The notes under the pieces are model-generated. The model was not told the DNA's origin, did not search any database, and saw only the letters and a program-made list of their open reading frames with translations. The translations under genes and the position numbers were made by a program. From positions 420,001 through 484,000 of the forward strand of contig JALIZF010001650.1 of the NCBI GenBank assembly GCA_029948255.1: 64,000 nucleotides of DNA. The letters run 5' to 3'. Shown one piece after another: positions 11,647-22,386 of the stretch. Origin of the DNA: Telmatactis stephensoni. Taxonomy: Eukaryota > Cnidaria > Anthozoa > Actiniaria > Isophelliidae. The first letter of the stretch is position 1. Each line of letters starts with the position of its first letter.

Positions 11647-12096
11647 TTGTGTGTTGATGCTAAATATGTTGTTGAATACGTGAAGCATCTTGAAGACCTG
11701 CAGGCTGTCTCTCTTATTCGAGAAAATGAAAGGAAAAAGAAACGCAACATTGAAAGTAATAAAGACTACAAAGACTATGACTGGTCAACCATGATCTCAT
11801 CTGGGAAATTAAAGAAATTAAAGGGCAAAGAACTTGATAAATACTTAAAGTACCACGGCCTGCCTCTGGAAGGAAGGAAAGCAGACAAAATGAAAAGAAT
11901 AACATCACACTTCTATGTGGATACTGATACAACTTTATCTGAAGAAAGTCAAAAAAGCAAATCTGATTCAGACGAAGATGATGTTCTGCGAGTCATCCCA
12001 AATGACCGGAAGAGGAAGAAGATGATGATGACGAAGAAGAAGGCAGAGTGCCTAATGCCAATAGAGCTAGAAGAGCTAGAACAAGTCACCCATTGA
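11647..12096 (+). CDS. SAP-like domain protein fragment
   Basis: 149 codons, probably an exon rather than a full gene (a TAG stop lies just upstream in frame). After a basic helix it carries DYDWSTMISSGKLKKL followed by GKELDKYLKYHGLPLEG and KADKMKRITSHF, which fits a SAP-type two-helix DNA-binding motif. It ends in an acidic/serine then lysine-rich tail. Divergent from the 11317-11592 frame. SAP-like modules are common in TE proteins; the assignment here is by motif only. Confidence 0.5.
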   Translation: MCVDAKYVVEYVKHLEDLQAVSLIRENERKKKRNIESNKDYKDYDWSTMISSGKLKKLKGKELDKYLKYHGLPLEGRKADKMKRITSHFYVDTDTTLSEESQKSKSDSDEDDVLRVIPNDRKRKKMMMTKKKAECLMPIELEELEQVTH

Positions 12097-12399
12097 GATA
12101 CAATGATTTTTTCTTGTGCTAATCTCTTGTAGGAATCACACTGATCGAGTCATTTGATTAAAGTAAGTGATTTGTGTGAGTGAAATGGTGGGTGGGTGGG
12201 TGGGGGGGGGGGGCTCAAAATATTTTAGAATTTCACTAGGCCTTGAAAATTTTGTGACAACCCAAACAGGGGCCCAGAAAAATTAAGAGGTATTGTTACG
12301 ACATCTTCATACCCCCCCCCCCCCCTCGGCATATTAAATGTACTTTCCCTAATATAAAAGATATATATAAATATAAAAAATTACAAAATTATAAAATCA

Positions 12400-12545
12400 T
12401 CAATACTTGTTCCAAGCATATAGATAAATAGAAATGTCAATATTTGTTCCAATCATATAAATAATATAAAATGTCAATATTAGATCCAATCATATGGATA
12501 CTATAGAGATGTCAATATTTGACCCAATCATGTAGATAATATATA
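12400..12545. repeat. tandem repeat, about 50 bp, AT-rich
   Basis: Units of ATGTCAATATTTGTTCCAAT followed by CATATAGATAA-like sequence, about three to four diverged copies, ending in an (AT)n run. It sits just past the 3' end of the LINE coding region and may be that LINE's 3' tail repeat. Confidence 0.6.
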
Positions 12546-13782
12546 TATATATAATATATTAAATAACTCCTAAAAACATACATATTTCAACAAACTAGCT
12601 TTGAAAGAGTTTAAACTAGGAGCATGCATAACATCACGAGGTATGTGATTCCAGTCATTTATATAACGATTAAAGAATGAAAATTTGAAATAATTTGTTT
12701 TAACTGATCTAGGCCTTATTTTAAGGTCATGGTTACTTCTGGTTCTCGTTGGGCCTGTCAGATCCACGTACTTGCTAGAGTCAACATCACAGTAGCCACG
12801 TATTATCTTGTAAAGTTGCACCAGGCACAGATACTTCCTCCTCAGTTCTAATGATGACCAATTTAATTCAGATAACCTTTCCATGTATGATTTCTCTGAC
12901 CCACAGATCAAACGCGTTGCTCACCTCTGTATTGATTCAATACTATGAATGTGTTTAACCAAATATGGGTTCCATACGGGGAAGGCATATTCAAGAATAG
13001 GCAACACTAATGCTTTGAATGCAATTTTAATAGCATCGGGATCTTTAGAGCCAAAAGTTCTCTTTACAAGTCCCAAAATCCGATTGGCTTTACCACATAT
13101 TGTATTAATATGGTAGTCCCAAGACAAAGATGATTCAATCCAAATACCCAAGTGCTTATGTTGGTTCACTGTTGACAAATCCCGATCATTTACTCTATAC
13201 TGATGAATTATTGGGTTTTTAGACTTAGTTAGATGCAATACCTCACCTCGGATTTAAGCGTAACAGACCAGGAGTTACACCAGGAAGCAGCACAGGACAG
13301 GTCATCTTGAAGCTCCTCGCAATCACTAACTGATGAGATCTGCTGGTAGAGCACACTGTCGTCAGCAAAAAGTTCTGTATTGCAGCTCACACTCAAGGGA
13401 AAGTCGTTTATATACACCACAAACAATAGCGGCCCAAGGATGCTCCCCTGGGGCACTTCTGATGACACCTCAATCCAATCAGACGATTGACCATCCACAA
13501 TAATTCGTTGTACCCTGGCTGAAAGATAGTCTTTAATCCAATCAAACAATTTACCATTAACGCCATAACATTGCAACTTGTACAGTAGGTGAGGATGTGA
13601 TACCTTGTCAAATGCTTTGGCAAAGTCTAAAAAAATAACATCAGTAGAACCTCGTTTCTCAATAGTACTATACCAGCTGTGAAGCAATTGCAGTAACTGT
13701 GTAAAGCATGACCGCGCCTCTCTAAATCCATGTTGATTATCACTGAGTAGGTTTTGCTTTGTTAAGAAATTCATTATATGAT

Positions 13783-14686
13783 CAGTGGCGGATCCAGGAT
13801 TTTTCAAAACGGGGTCAAGAATTTGCAAAACTGGACATGGCGTCACAAGAGTTTTTAGAACATGACACTTAATACCATCACTTTTTCCCTTTTGTGCATC
13901 GCGTCCCTTTTTTGCAGTGAACGTTATTTGAAAATTCTAAATATTACCACGGTTTCCCATTTTCATGCGATAATCTCGCTTGACTCCTGAGTCCAACTCT
14001 GGATTATCCTGTAGTGCTTTACTTCTTTATAAATTTGTCTCATCTTATTTTGTTCCCAGTTATCAGCCAAAATGAATGCTAGCTTCATCTTTCGAGGATG
14101 TAATTGTTCAAAAGATTTGACCAGTTCATCCATTTTCTTTCCGTCAGATTCGAGTTTAGTGCAAATATTTTGATGAGCTTTCATCAGCGCAAGCCCAGAC
14201 AACCTATTCTCTGACATCGTTAAACGACTGAAGCTTCTCTCGCTTTTGCATTATGTTATCGGTAGAGTTAATGCCAATTGAAGCAATATATGAAGATTTG
14301 GGAACTGCAAGCTGCTACAGCATTGGAAAACATCAACCAATTTATCTGAAACCGCCTTAGAGGAATTATCTCTTGACTGCTGCTTCCACTTTCGAACCCA
14401 GGTCTTTTATTCGGTTGGAAACATCTGTGGATGCGGCAGATCATCACTATAGAATTTAACCGTATCAGCAAGTTTTCCTGGAATCTCTGCATCCTCGTTT
14501 TCTTGAATGCATTTACTTGGAAGAAGCCGGTGAAAAGGAGGCCAAGTGTAACATCGTGAGAAGGGATTTCCTATCTACTCCCTAAAAAAAAAGCGAAAAA
14601 AACAAAAACAAAACAAAACCAACAAACAAATAAAACAAAAAACGGGTGCAGCTGACCCCGTTGCACTACCCCTAGATCCGCCACTG
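13783..14686. mobile_element. hAT element inserted in the LINE reverse transcriptase
   Basis: Ends CAGTGGCGGATCCAGG and, inverted, CTAGATCCGCCACTG, the classic CAGNGG hAT terminus. The LINE reading frame resumes across it (ERMIH before, IMNFLTKQN after). The flanking 8 bases are AT-rich and similar but not identical, so the duplication has decayed. Length 904, a deletion derivative. Confidence 0.85.
13963..14490 (-). pseudogene. hAT transposase C-terminal remnant (ZMYM1-like)
   Basis: MSENRLSGLALMKAHQN with SERSFSRLT just upstream in another frame is the conserved hAT dimerisation region. Further upstream is DDLPHPQMF..SSLQFPNLHILLQLALT. Frame changes and stops separate these parts. The N-terminal DDE core is deleted. 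Confidence 0.75.
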
Positions 14687-14912
14687 ATGTTTATGAATCA
14701 TGCGTTCCAAAGATTTAACAAGAACACTTGTGAGAGAAACTGGACGATAGTTTGCTGCCATAGTACGCTCACCAGATTTATGGATTGGAACAACGTTGAC
14801 TGACTTCCAAATTTTTGGTAACTTACCAGTTTCCAGTGAAAGGTTAAACAATCGAGTTAAGGAAGGTGCCAATACAGCAGCACACTCTTTTAAAATTCTG
14901 GGTGAGATGGCA

Positions 14913-15865
14913 TCAGATAAGGAGGCACTTATCATCATCCTCCTCGCCATTAATAGATTCGTCGTCAGCAAAGCTTCGATCAGACGACGAAGAAGTGGGT
15001 GAACTATTTGAGGCCTTCTCAAAACTGCATTCGACAACAGATTTCGGGGTAATGTTTGGTCTTGCCCCTAATATTTCATCTAGATCTTCAGGTTTTTCTA
15101 CTATTGCCTGAACAGCCGTTGTGATCTTTAACCCTCTTATCCTCAAGGTTTTTGATTCTTGACTTACACTGGGTGGAGGAGGATTTGGTTTAATTCTTTA
15201 GAAATAGACTCCCAATCTGAAGAATTCTTTCTCTTGCTAATAGGATAGAACTCTTTCCAAACGCTAATCAAAAGTCGAGTTTCAGCATTGGACCAGTTGG
15301 GAGATCTAGCACGTTGTTGTTCTTCGATGCTTCGAGAGTTTGCCGGTTTTGGCGCAGAAGCTTGAACCGTTGTATTTGATGGTTTAGGCTCAGGAACTGG
15401 AACGGCTGAATGGTATGTGCTTATTAACTCTTGACTTGTACTTGTCTGAGGTGAAAGTGAGTTGCGTTGCCCAAAAGGATCTTTGAACACCACTGGGAAA
15501 TATCAATGCCCCAGAATATGGCGCTGAAGCAGGATATTCAAAACTTTCGTACGGAGGAATAATGAAGCGGTTTCTAAAGAGAACGTATAAAAAGTCTGAG
15601 AATGTGTAATATTTTGATTTTAAACATGGCTATGTGCTTACCTTGGATTTAAAGGTTGCGGAGTTGAAGAGTTAGGATGCTGATTCATTGTAAATATGTT
15701 CGAGCTGCTCTGGCAAAATGAGTTTTGGCGCCAATTTGTTGAATATGAAGCATGACCTTCAAGGTCAACATCTTGACAGATCCAAAGCTTTTTTCTTCTC
15801 CTCTCATTGGTTAAAAGCCATCTCGGGAGATGGCTTAAATTTAAGCGCTTTTCCAGGCATCTCAT
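14913..15865 (-). pseudogene. Myb/SANT-like DNA-binding protein, Harbinger-type, disrupted
   Basis: Minus strand: NWSNAETRLLISVWKEFYPI continuing KRKNSSDWESISKELN (15310-15190) is a Myb/SANT-like trihelix such as accompanies Harbinger transposases. A proline linker and IRGLKITTAVQAIVEKPEDL follow, then an acidic serine-rich end at 14913 where the LINE begins. A one-base shift near 15190 is needed to read on. Upstream, 15865-15640 (NQHPNSSTPQPLNP) ends at a GTAAGC donor and an acceptor TTTCCCAG precedes 15495, but the phase does not match, so the exon model is uncertain. Confidence 0.5.
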
Positions 15866-15870
15866 GTTGT

Positions 15871-15992
15871 ACAGCCTCTTATGTGATACCCGCTGCTAAA
15901 GTGATCCCCACCACTTAAGTGATCCCCAAATCGCCGCTTAAATGATCCCCGCCGCTTAAATGATCCTCATTCGCTGCTTAAATGATCCCTGG
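15871..15992. repeat. left Ginger terminal repeat array
   Basis: Five to six units of (G)CTTAAATGATCCCC separated by short spacers, inverted relative to the array at 21195-21312. Multiple transposase-binding-like subterminal units are expected for such ends. Confidence 0.8.
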
Positions 15993-15999
15993 AGAAAAA

Positions 16000-16468
16000 A
16001 TAGGATCTGGACCCTCGGGACTGTGGACTACAAACGTTGTAAGTGTGTCTTTTTTATCGTTTCTCATTTATGAAAAGACTACATAGCAACAACCAAACCG
16101 AGCAATCTTTATTTCATGAAAAAGATGATTTTTAGTTTGAAAAGTCTAAAAACAATTTTTTTAAAGAATAATTTTGATCAGTATCAGCAATGCCTGTATA
16201 AAGTTGCTAACCAATACAATAACATTAAATTACTCACTAAACATGTCTTATATATATATGAGTCTTTTTGTACCATGTTAACATATCTGACTGGTTTCTT
16301 TGTGCAGTGAAACTCTGAACACAAGAGGTTTTTAACGTTTAACGATGTATACTAATATATGTTTTTCAAATGAACTAGGTGTGCTCTTCTACTAAGACTA
16401 TATAAAAATATATCAACAACTGAGTTTCAGTTTTTGGATTTTAAATATATATCCATATCTATATAACT
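16000..16468. other. Ginger 3' untranslated region, no gene seen
   Basis: AT-rich sequence between the left terminal repeat and the last coding frame. The + strand frame 16116-16310 has no supporting motif. Confidence 0.4.
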
Positions 16469-16651
16469 CTAATCTGAATCAAGGTTCAGAGGATGAGACT
16501 CCTCATACATACATTTTTCGCAGACCTCCTGTTCTGTAGAGTAATACACCAGTGAGCGTCCGATTTCATGCACCCCACTAGAAACATTCTCGTACTCTTT
16601 GTTACATCTGGGGCATGTCTCAGTCGTTATCTTTATCGCTATCCTCGCCAT
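16469..16651 (-). CDS. C-terminal zinc-ribbon-like frame of the Ginger polyprotein
   Basis: 60 codons with two CxxC pairs (TCPRCNKEYENV and VCEKCMYEES). It overlaps the end of the Ulp1/OTU frame (16620) in another phase. It either belongs to the same protein after a shift near 16640 or is the natural tail lost by a small indel. Confidence 0.4.
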   Translation of the reverse strand: MARIAIKITTETCPRCNKEYENVSSGVHEIGRSLVYYSTEQEVCEKCMYEESHPLNLDSD

Positions 16652-18045
16652 ACTTCTGTTTCATTGCAGTCACTGGGTTTACATCCAAGCTGTAGTAGTG
16701 GATTTCAGCTTCATGGCCAAGAAGAATCATGTCTTCTTTCTTATTTTCTGATTCTCTTCCGCTGGTGGAATGCGGAGTTATTATTCTGAGGCCAGCGCTT
16801 CCAGTTGATGAGATTATTGCAATGTCTATATCAAGCATATTGGACATTGCCCATACAATGATCCAGTCAGCCCATTCACCATCCTTTCGCATTCGTGTCA
16901 AATACGAGTTCCATCCACGATGATTTATGAACTGGGAATAGTGTGTACCGTCTGGTGTTCGGGGATGGTCACGTAGGTACGTAATAACATTTTCTCTCAA
17001 GCTCGTATGGGGCTGGTGAGGTCGACCTAGCCTCCTCAGTTGATCGCTTACAGCATGAAAAAAGCAGTTTCCATCCATCGGCGTTTCTCCACGATAGCAA
17101 AGGCCTGCGTCTTGGACTTGCTGATCTAATACCTTCTTGTTATGAACTGCCATGTTGGAAGGATTACGGAACACTCCCTGAAGTGAGCAGCAGTCATCAG
17201 GAGTAGCTGAAACCAAGATGGGAAGGTCTAGTAGGTCATTTGCCATTTCATCTCGTAAATGTGTTGTCTCTGAGTCTAAAACATTTGCTCCTATAAACTT
17301 CGACTGAAAAAGTTTTTTAATAGTTGCACACATGAAAATGCCACAGTCAACATCGTTAGTTTGCTTTGGCACATCTTTGAAAACGTTTTCCGTCCAGTTG
17401 CTTGGATCTAGAGTCTCACTTTGTAAATTTTCAGGACAATTCTCGCACTCTTTTGCAATAAACTGTGACTTGAGCTTTGAAAATACTTTAGTATAAGTCT
17501 GTTCATTTAACTTCAAAGAATCGTATATCGTCATAGAAAGTTTGAGCAAGCAAATCACAACTAACAGCCAGTGCTCTAATTCTGGAATGTGCACGGGAAT
17601 TACAACTTTTTCGATTCCGTCATTGAGCTTCCTGTTTTTTATGAATTTTCGATATATTGGTACATCCGTGTTACTGTTTCTATCCAGTGATGGATAAAAA
17701 AATGTGCTTGCTGTAACAGCGTTAGGTTGGGGACAGATCTCGGCTACGTAGGTAGTGTATAGATTAACGGTTTCAATACTGAGTTTCTTGGTATTTATAA
17801 TCTCAAAAAGGGCACTGTCAAGAACACTTTCACCTACACTTTCCCGTACTTCCTCGTTCTGCACCTTATCTGTTCTAAACAAAACAGAAGATTCTTGTGT
17901 TCCAGGTACATTGACATCTTTTTTGTCACTTCCACTGCTTTTTTCTGATTTAGGCCTGGATTTGACTAGAGATGCCTTCTTTTCTGCTTTTAGTTGCCTG
18001 TTTGATTCTTCCTCGATTGTAAGAGATGTGATATCATTTACAGAG
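16620..18045 (-). CDS. Ginger Ulp1 (SUMO protease) and OTU cysteine protease domains
   Basis: The frame is open from about 18045 to the stop at 16620. Ulp1 signature in order: VVIPVHIPELEHWLLVVI (His), TIYDSLKLN (Asp), KQTNDVDCGIFMC (Gln and Cys). The OTU domain follows: GETPMDGNCFFHAVSDQL (Asp, Cys) with a late LLGHEAEIHYYSLD (His). All expected catalytic residues are present. Upstream of the first ATG the frame continues (KWFSVNDITSLTIEEES) to meet the integrase with a single one-base shift near 18045, so the ancestor was probably one integrase-Ulp1-OTU polyprotein. Such proteases may process the polyprotein or strip SUMO or ubiquitin from nuclear targets; that role is inference. Confidence 0.8.
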
Positions 18046-20603
18046 AACCATTTGCATTTATGTTATAACGATGCTTGTTATGATTTGTTTTCTGGATTTC
18101 ACCTTCAGCGTTCGTCTTTAGTGTAAGCTTTTTGCCTGTCTTTTTCGCAGATGTTTTTTTAACTACCCTTACTAGAACCGTTTCTCCTGTATCGTAAAGG
18201 GATGGTGGGGATTTTAACAAGTTTCGCCTGATCATATTCTGCGCTGCCTTTTTTGAAGCCTTTGATGCCTTGTCTCTGATTAGATCTTGAATAGATCTCC
18301 ACTTCTCAAAATCATCTGGGGTTGGCTTATCAAATTGAACTGCATCGCCTGTACCTGTTTGTTGCAGCGTTTCTTCGTCAATCTCAAACCGAGACTCTCC
18401 TTCAACACAAAGTCGATTTTTTAAGGTATTAGGGGTTCGCCCGAAATAAACCTCAAATGGACAGGCTAGTCCCAGGGATCGATGCGGCGATTCATTGTAT
18501 AGCCTTTGATATAAAGGCAAGTTTTGCACCCAATTCATACAATTATCGCCAGTAGGATTCATCATATCGAAACGCAATTTTTCTTTCCATGTTCTATGAG
18601 AACGTTCGTCTTTTCCTTGTGTCGTTGGTGTGTAGGCAGAGCTACGAATGATTCTCACTCCTAGTTCTCTACATACACGGTTAACTGTGCCTTTGAACTC
18701 CATTCCCTGATAGCTTTGTAGAATTTCTGGGACACCGTGATCAGAATATATATTTATCAATTCCCGTGCGACGACTGCTGCCTTTTTGCTTTCAAGAGGG
18801 CGCAGGTGTAAATATCTACTTAAAATGTCGATGCACGCTGGGCTGGCAGTGAACTGAAATTGGCGCTTTTAAGCGTGATTTTGAATAACTTTTTATAGTC
18901 AGGTCCGATCAACTTCAAATTTCAGATTGTGAATCTTCTTCTTTTAGTTTTTACCAATTTTACGATTTATTTGAGCGGGAAAATGACGCCATCAAGTTAG
19001 TGAGAAATTGAACACGCATGGGATATGGGAAACCTTTTTAACAAGCGCATTTGAAAGAACTCGCCCGAGATATCTTCAAAACCGAAGAGATAACAGAAAA
19101 AGGACGTATGTAATCGGAAGTCCTTGATTTTTTAAAGTTTCGGAATTTTTGCTAGTTTACCTAAAAATGGACTTTTCAAAAAATTATATCCTTTAGATTT
19201 GCAACGGCTTTGATAATTATCCTCTTCGGTTTTTGATGTAGTATTAATTAGACGAGTTCTTTCAAATGCCTTATTAAAATTTTGCATATCCCTTGTTTCA
19301 ATTTCCCACTAAATTGATGACGTCCTTTTTCCTGCCAAAAATCGTAACATTGGTAAAACTAAAAGAGAAAATTTTTCTTTTGGCGAGCACTCTTCACATG
19401 TGAAATTTGAAAGTCATCTGGACTTTGCTGTAAAAAGTTATTAAAATTCAATCTTAAAACCACTCGATTTCAGTACACTTCCAGCCCAGCGTGATGACCG
19501 ATAAAATGTATTTGTAAGTCCTGCCGTCAGTTGTTATCAGTAGACTGCTCATATCCACAAGATCTATTTGATTTCGTTCTTGTACTGTCTTCGCTGTTAT
19601 TGGACAGAGAGGTGCCTTATTCTTGAATGTGGGTCTTAGTTTTTGTTGTTCTTTCATACTGTTCAGTACCTTGTGAATTGTCTTTTCTGGAGCACCTGCA
19701 TAAGTATTTAGCATGTTTTTTCTGATCTTTCTAGCCCCTTCCCCTTTAGTTTGTTGGTAGTAGTTCTTTACTAGACTCCCCATCTCTGATTTCTTCAGTA
19801 CAATTTTTCCTGTTGCCTTTTCTACTATTTTTTCATTTTTTTTTTTTCCACCATCTCTCGGATCATTGACCAGTCGAAGCTCATACACGCCGCTTTTCCA
19901 TTTGCGATAGACTTTTTGACGCAATAACGGATTGGATTTCTTGGGCCACTCGCTGAAGGTTCGTTTGTTTTGCAAAATTTCCTCTAATTTTTCATATACA
20001 TCATCGGGAAGACTGCTTTTTCTAGTCTTTTTTTCTTTCTTAGGAAGACCACCCTGCAAAGAAATAATTATTATAATGATAAAATGAAATAAGTAGGGCA
20101 ATTAATTAGTGATATCTCTATTAAGCGGACACCTTCAGGATCCTGGTGTCTGCTGAATGGACGGTTCGAACTTTCTAAGAAATGCGTGCATCATGGATGT
20201 ACGACCATATCACGAATGCGAAAATCACACAAATATTTGTAAATACAACTGCATATTGAAAGGCAATGTACTAGTAAATATTAGTAGAAACTCCACGGGA
20301 ATATGGACAAATAGCATATATTAAGAGAAGAGTTTTTTCAATGACGAGCAATAATGGTGAAAAGCGTGGCAAAAAAGCAGTGGTTTTGTAAAACAGCTAT
20401 TCTTTGACTCAGGAGTTTTTGTCGTTCACTGCTCGAACTTGAAAAAAAAATCCCCTCTTAAATACAAAATAGATGTTCAAACTTACCTCATTTTTGTCAG
20501 CTCGGTTTGAATTAGATTCTGAATCCGATTCAAGAGACACAGAATTAGCGATCAAAACGCTAATGCAAATTATAATATAAAACCTTGTGGTGAAAAAGTG
20601 CAT
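18038..20603 (-). pseudogene. Ginger integrase-like transposase, split by a foldback element
   Basis: Exon 1 20603-20487 (MHFFTTRFYIIIC..RADKNE, donor GTAAGT), exon 2 from 20053 after TTTCTTTGCAG, both phase 0. Exon 2 has a zinc-binding-like N region (KGEGARKIRKNMLNTYAG) and the first catalytic block (ERNQIDLVDMSS, YKYILSVI). The coding sequence is then cut at 19493 by a 660 bp insertion and resumes at 18830: INIYSDHGVPEILQSYQG, CRELGVRIIRSSAYTPTTQG, HRTWKEKLRF. In this copy the second-Asp position appears as SYQGMEF rather than SDxGxEF, so a key residue may be lost. Removing the insertion plus one ATG restores the frame exactly. Confidence 0.8.
18834..19493. mobile_element. 660 bp foldback element with ATG duplication inside Ginger
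   Basis: Ends CACGCTGGGCTGG and CCAGCCCAGCGTG, with ATG at 18831-18833 and 19494-19496. Both arms are about 320 bases and imperfectly inverted (shared TTTTAGTTTTTACCAAT, AATTTAGTGGGAAATTGAA-like and GCATTTGAAAGAACTCG blocks). No coding potential. A 3-bp duplication and CAC ends hint at a CACTA/EnSpm-like source, unproven. Confidence 0.8.
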
Positions 20604-21194
20604 ATCTAGATCTTTACTGTACTAACTAACTAAAACTAACCAAAAAAGTAGTACAAAGATATGCTACAGCTGCTGACTCAAATCAGTAAACTGTGAGTCA
20701 AAGGTCACAATTGCCAGGACATGTACTACAGGTTGAATAAATTAATTTTGCCGTAACAAAATAGACATGTACTTCCAGTTGAATGACTTGAAAGATTTTT
20801 AATATAACAATACCCCACTACTTATAAAAAGAATCAAAAGAAGAAAAGAAAAGCAATAGAGAAGAAAAGAAAAGAGATAAAAGAATAAAATAACCCCTGA
20901 AAACCGCCTTTTGCCGCCTATTCTCAAGTTTTTAGTATTTTTAGTTTTTAGTTTGTTCTACTGGCTCACGATTTTGATAAGAATGTACTGAAATTTTGCA
21001 CATTTAATAATATTAAATCTTTATTGAGGATACTAACGTCACAAAGGTGATTTACAGATAGGTCCTCTAAATAATAATATTAAAAATAATAAATAAATAG
21101 AGAAAAAATATTGATGTAGTATGATGTAGTATATCTTCTTTTGTGGTTCAGTAATCCGTATTCCCAATTATAAAGATTCTAAAATTTCCGAGGA
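20604..21194. other. Ginger 5' region, no gene seen
   Basis: Upstream of the Ginger start codon and inside the right terminal repeat. Purine-rich and AT-rich; presumably holds the promoter, but no clear element stands out. Confidence 0.35.
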
Positions 21195-21312
21195 TCATTT
21201 AAGTGGCGATTGGGTATCATTTAAGTGGCGAGGATGATTTAAGCGGCAATTTGGGGATCATTTAAGCAGTGGGGATCACTTATGCAGCGGGGATCACTTA
21301 AGCGGCTGTACA
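21195..21312. repeat. right Ginger terminal repeat array
   Basis: Inverted counterpart: GGATCATTTAAGTGGCGA, GGGGATCATTTAAGCAG, GGGGATCACTTAAGCGG units ending in CTGTACA. Confidence 0.8.
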
Positions 21313-21400
21313 CATGTACTTAAGCGAGTGTGTTTTCGCGCTGTTTCCGGTCTCGGCTTGCTTAAGCGACCAAAAAATCTCTCGTGAAAACGCAGCCATA

Positions 21401-22106
21401 AGCTCATTAGCATAAAATATCAAATACCAGTGGGGATTTTTTTTTTAACTATAGACTGTCTAGACATGGTTTAAGACCATTAGATGTTGGTGGTGGAGGT
21501 GATTGCTTTTTTAAATCAGTATCACATCAGCTCTATGGTGATTCAGACATCACTTACAAATAAGAGGAAGAGCTGTGCAGTATTTAAGAGAAAATCCTGA
21601 ACGATTTATAGAAAGCATACTAGACAGGTCGTGGTTTCAATATCTATCCAGTATGTCCATGCATGGAATGTGGGCTGATCACAGTACAGGCTATAGCAGA
21701 TTCTTATTATAGCAGATTCACTGAATTTAATGATTCCCATTGTAGAATCCAATGAACAATTCTCAGAAATTACTATGGTTCAAGCTATTGATACACCAGT
21801 ACAAAATCTAAGGACTATATGTTTAGGTCATGTTGACATGGCTGTTTCAAATGACTGTATCCGGAATTATATTGAATTGCCATGCGCATTAGAATAGGAT
21901 CTGTTAATATTTCACTATTACCATATAAGGAGTCAAATCAAACAAATCAGAAATAAACTTTGCCGCACGTATTTGCCGTCATTAAATCTTGCTACGTGCA
22001 GCATGTATGTATCCTTCGACCGATTAAAGAGAGTGGTGAAAGATCTGTCTGTGGGCTCACGTAGAGAAATCGCTGTAAAAACATTTTGAAATGTCCGATT
22101 TTAAGG
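21401..22106 (+). pseudogene. OTU-like protease relic, copy 1
   Basis: Frames pieced together: SRHGLRPLDVGGGGDCFFKS then VSHQLYGDS (OTU nucleophile region; Gly stands where the canonical catalytic Asp would be), RGRAVQYLRENPERFIESIL, MHGMWADHSTGYSRF. Stops and frame changes follow. It is closely similar to 55034-55742 including the internal duplication TATAGCAGATTCTTATTATAGCAG, so both derive from one decayed ancestor. The left side abuts foreign sequence at 21400, the right side a minisatellite element at 22107. Confidence 0.65.
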
Positions 22107-22229
22107 ATCAATTTACGGAGCCCTGGACGACTCATGCTCACAAAACTTTTTACTGACAGTTAAGTTGTTAAGTAAACTGCTAGTTAAATTGCCAACTGCT
22201 AGTTAAGTTGCCAACTGCTAGTTAAGGGT
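22107..22229 (+). repeat. 19-bp minisatellite element, left part of copy A
   Basis: Begins ACGGAGCCCTGGACGACTC, the same terminus as the inverted copy at 43694, followed by four units of GCCAACTGCTAGTTAAGTT. It interrupts the OTU relic: copy 2 continues GGATCAATTTGCTGC where this copy switches. Confidence 0.8.
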
Positions 22230-22352
22230 GTACTGACATATAAAAATGGCCCGTTGCTAGGGAAATTTGAAAATGCTCTAACATGCCACCAAATTGTCAT
22301 CTCGCTTTTATATTCTGTATTTTGTCTTCAATGAGGGAACTTTCGCATTTGA

Positions 22353-22386
22353 TGACGTCATTTGATGATGTCATCATGTGACGTCA
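22353..22386. promoter_or_regulatory. pair of CRE-like TGACGTCA sites
   Basis: TGACGTCA at 22353-22360 and 22379-22386 near the left end of the 5.5 kb element, separated by the palindromic TGATGATGTCATCA. CREB/ATF proteins bind this octamer. No start codon is evident beside it. Confidence 0.4.

Larger units (their letters stand above)
10758..12349. mobile_element. Harbinger-type element, TAA target duplication, poly-G in its inverted repeats
   Basis: Terminal inverted repeats GGGAAAGTACATTTAATATG at 10758 and its complement ending at 12349, each followed inward by a 10-15 base G run and TATGAAGATGT. TAA flanks both sides (10755-10757 and 12350-12352), the 3-bp duplication expected for PIF/Harbinger. 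Length 1592. It has two small frames but no DDE nuclease, so it is non-autonomous. Confidence 0.75.
12560..14940 (-). pseudogene. 5'-truncated LINE reverse transcriptase (CR1/Jockey-like), split by a hAT element
   Basis: Minus-strand coding runs 14940-14690 and then 13782-12570. Visible: DAISPRILKECAAVLAPSL, WKSVNVVPIHKSG, YRPVSLTSVLVKSLERMIH, [insertion], QHGFREARSCFTQLL, VIFLDFAKAFDKVSHPHLL, SSEVPQGSILGPLLFVVYI, the catalytic FADD box (ELFADDSVLYQ), then HKHLGIWIESSLSWDYHI and the C-terminal YKIIRGYCDVD..TNYFKFSFFNRYINDWN region. There is a frameshift near 13235 and an Arg-to-stop change near 12912. The endonuclease and ORF1 are missing. Dead copy. Confidence 0.85.
15871..21312 (-). mobile_element. 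Ginger DNA transposon with CATGT duplication
   Basis: The ends read TGTACAGCC (15871) and GGCTGTACA (21312), flanked on both sides by CATGT (15866-15870 and 21313-21317). Inside each end are several units of GCTTAAATGATCCCC-type repeats. The minus-strand gene codes an integrase-like DDE transposase, Ulp1 and OTU domains. TGT..ACA ends, a 4-5 bp duplication and a Gypsy-integrase-like transposase define Ginger elements. Length 5442, including a 660 bp guest element. Confidence 0.85.

Noticed and set aside
13775..14694. 8-bp duplication for the hAT element
   Set aside because: Flanks are alike but not identical; I could not claim a clean duplication.
22229..22240. TTAA-specific insertion (Kolobok or piggyBac) for the 5.5 kb element
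   Set aside because: Every 19-bp unit contains TTAA, so its presence at the border proves nothing, and the right border does not begin with TTAA.
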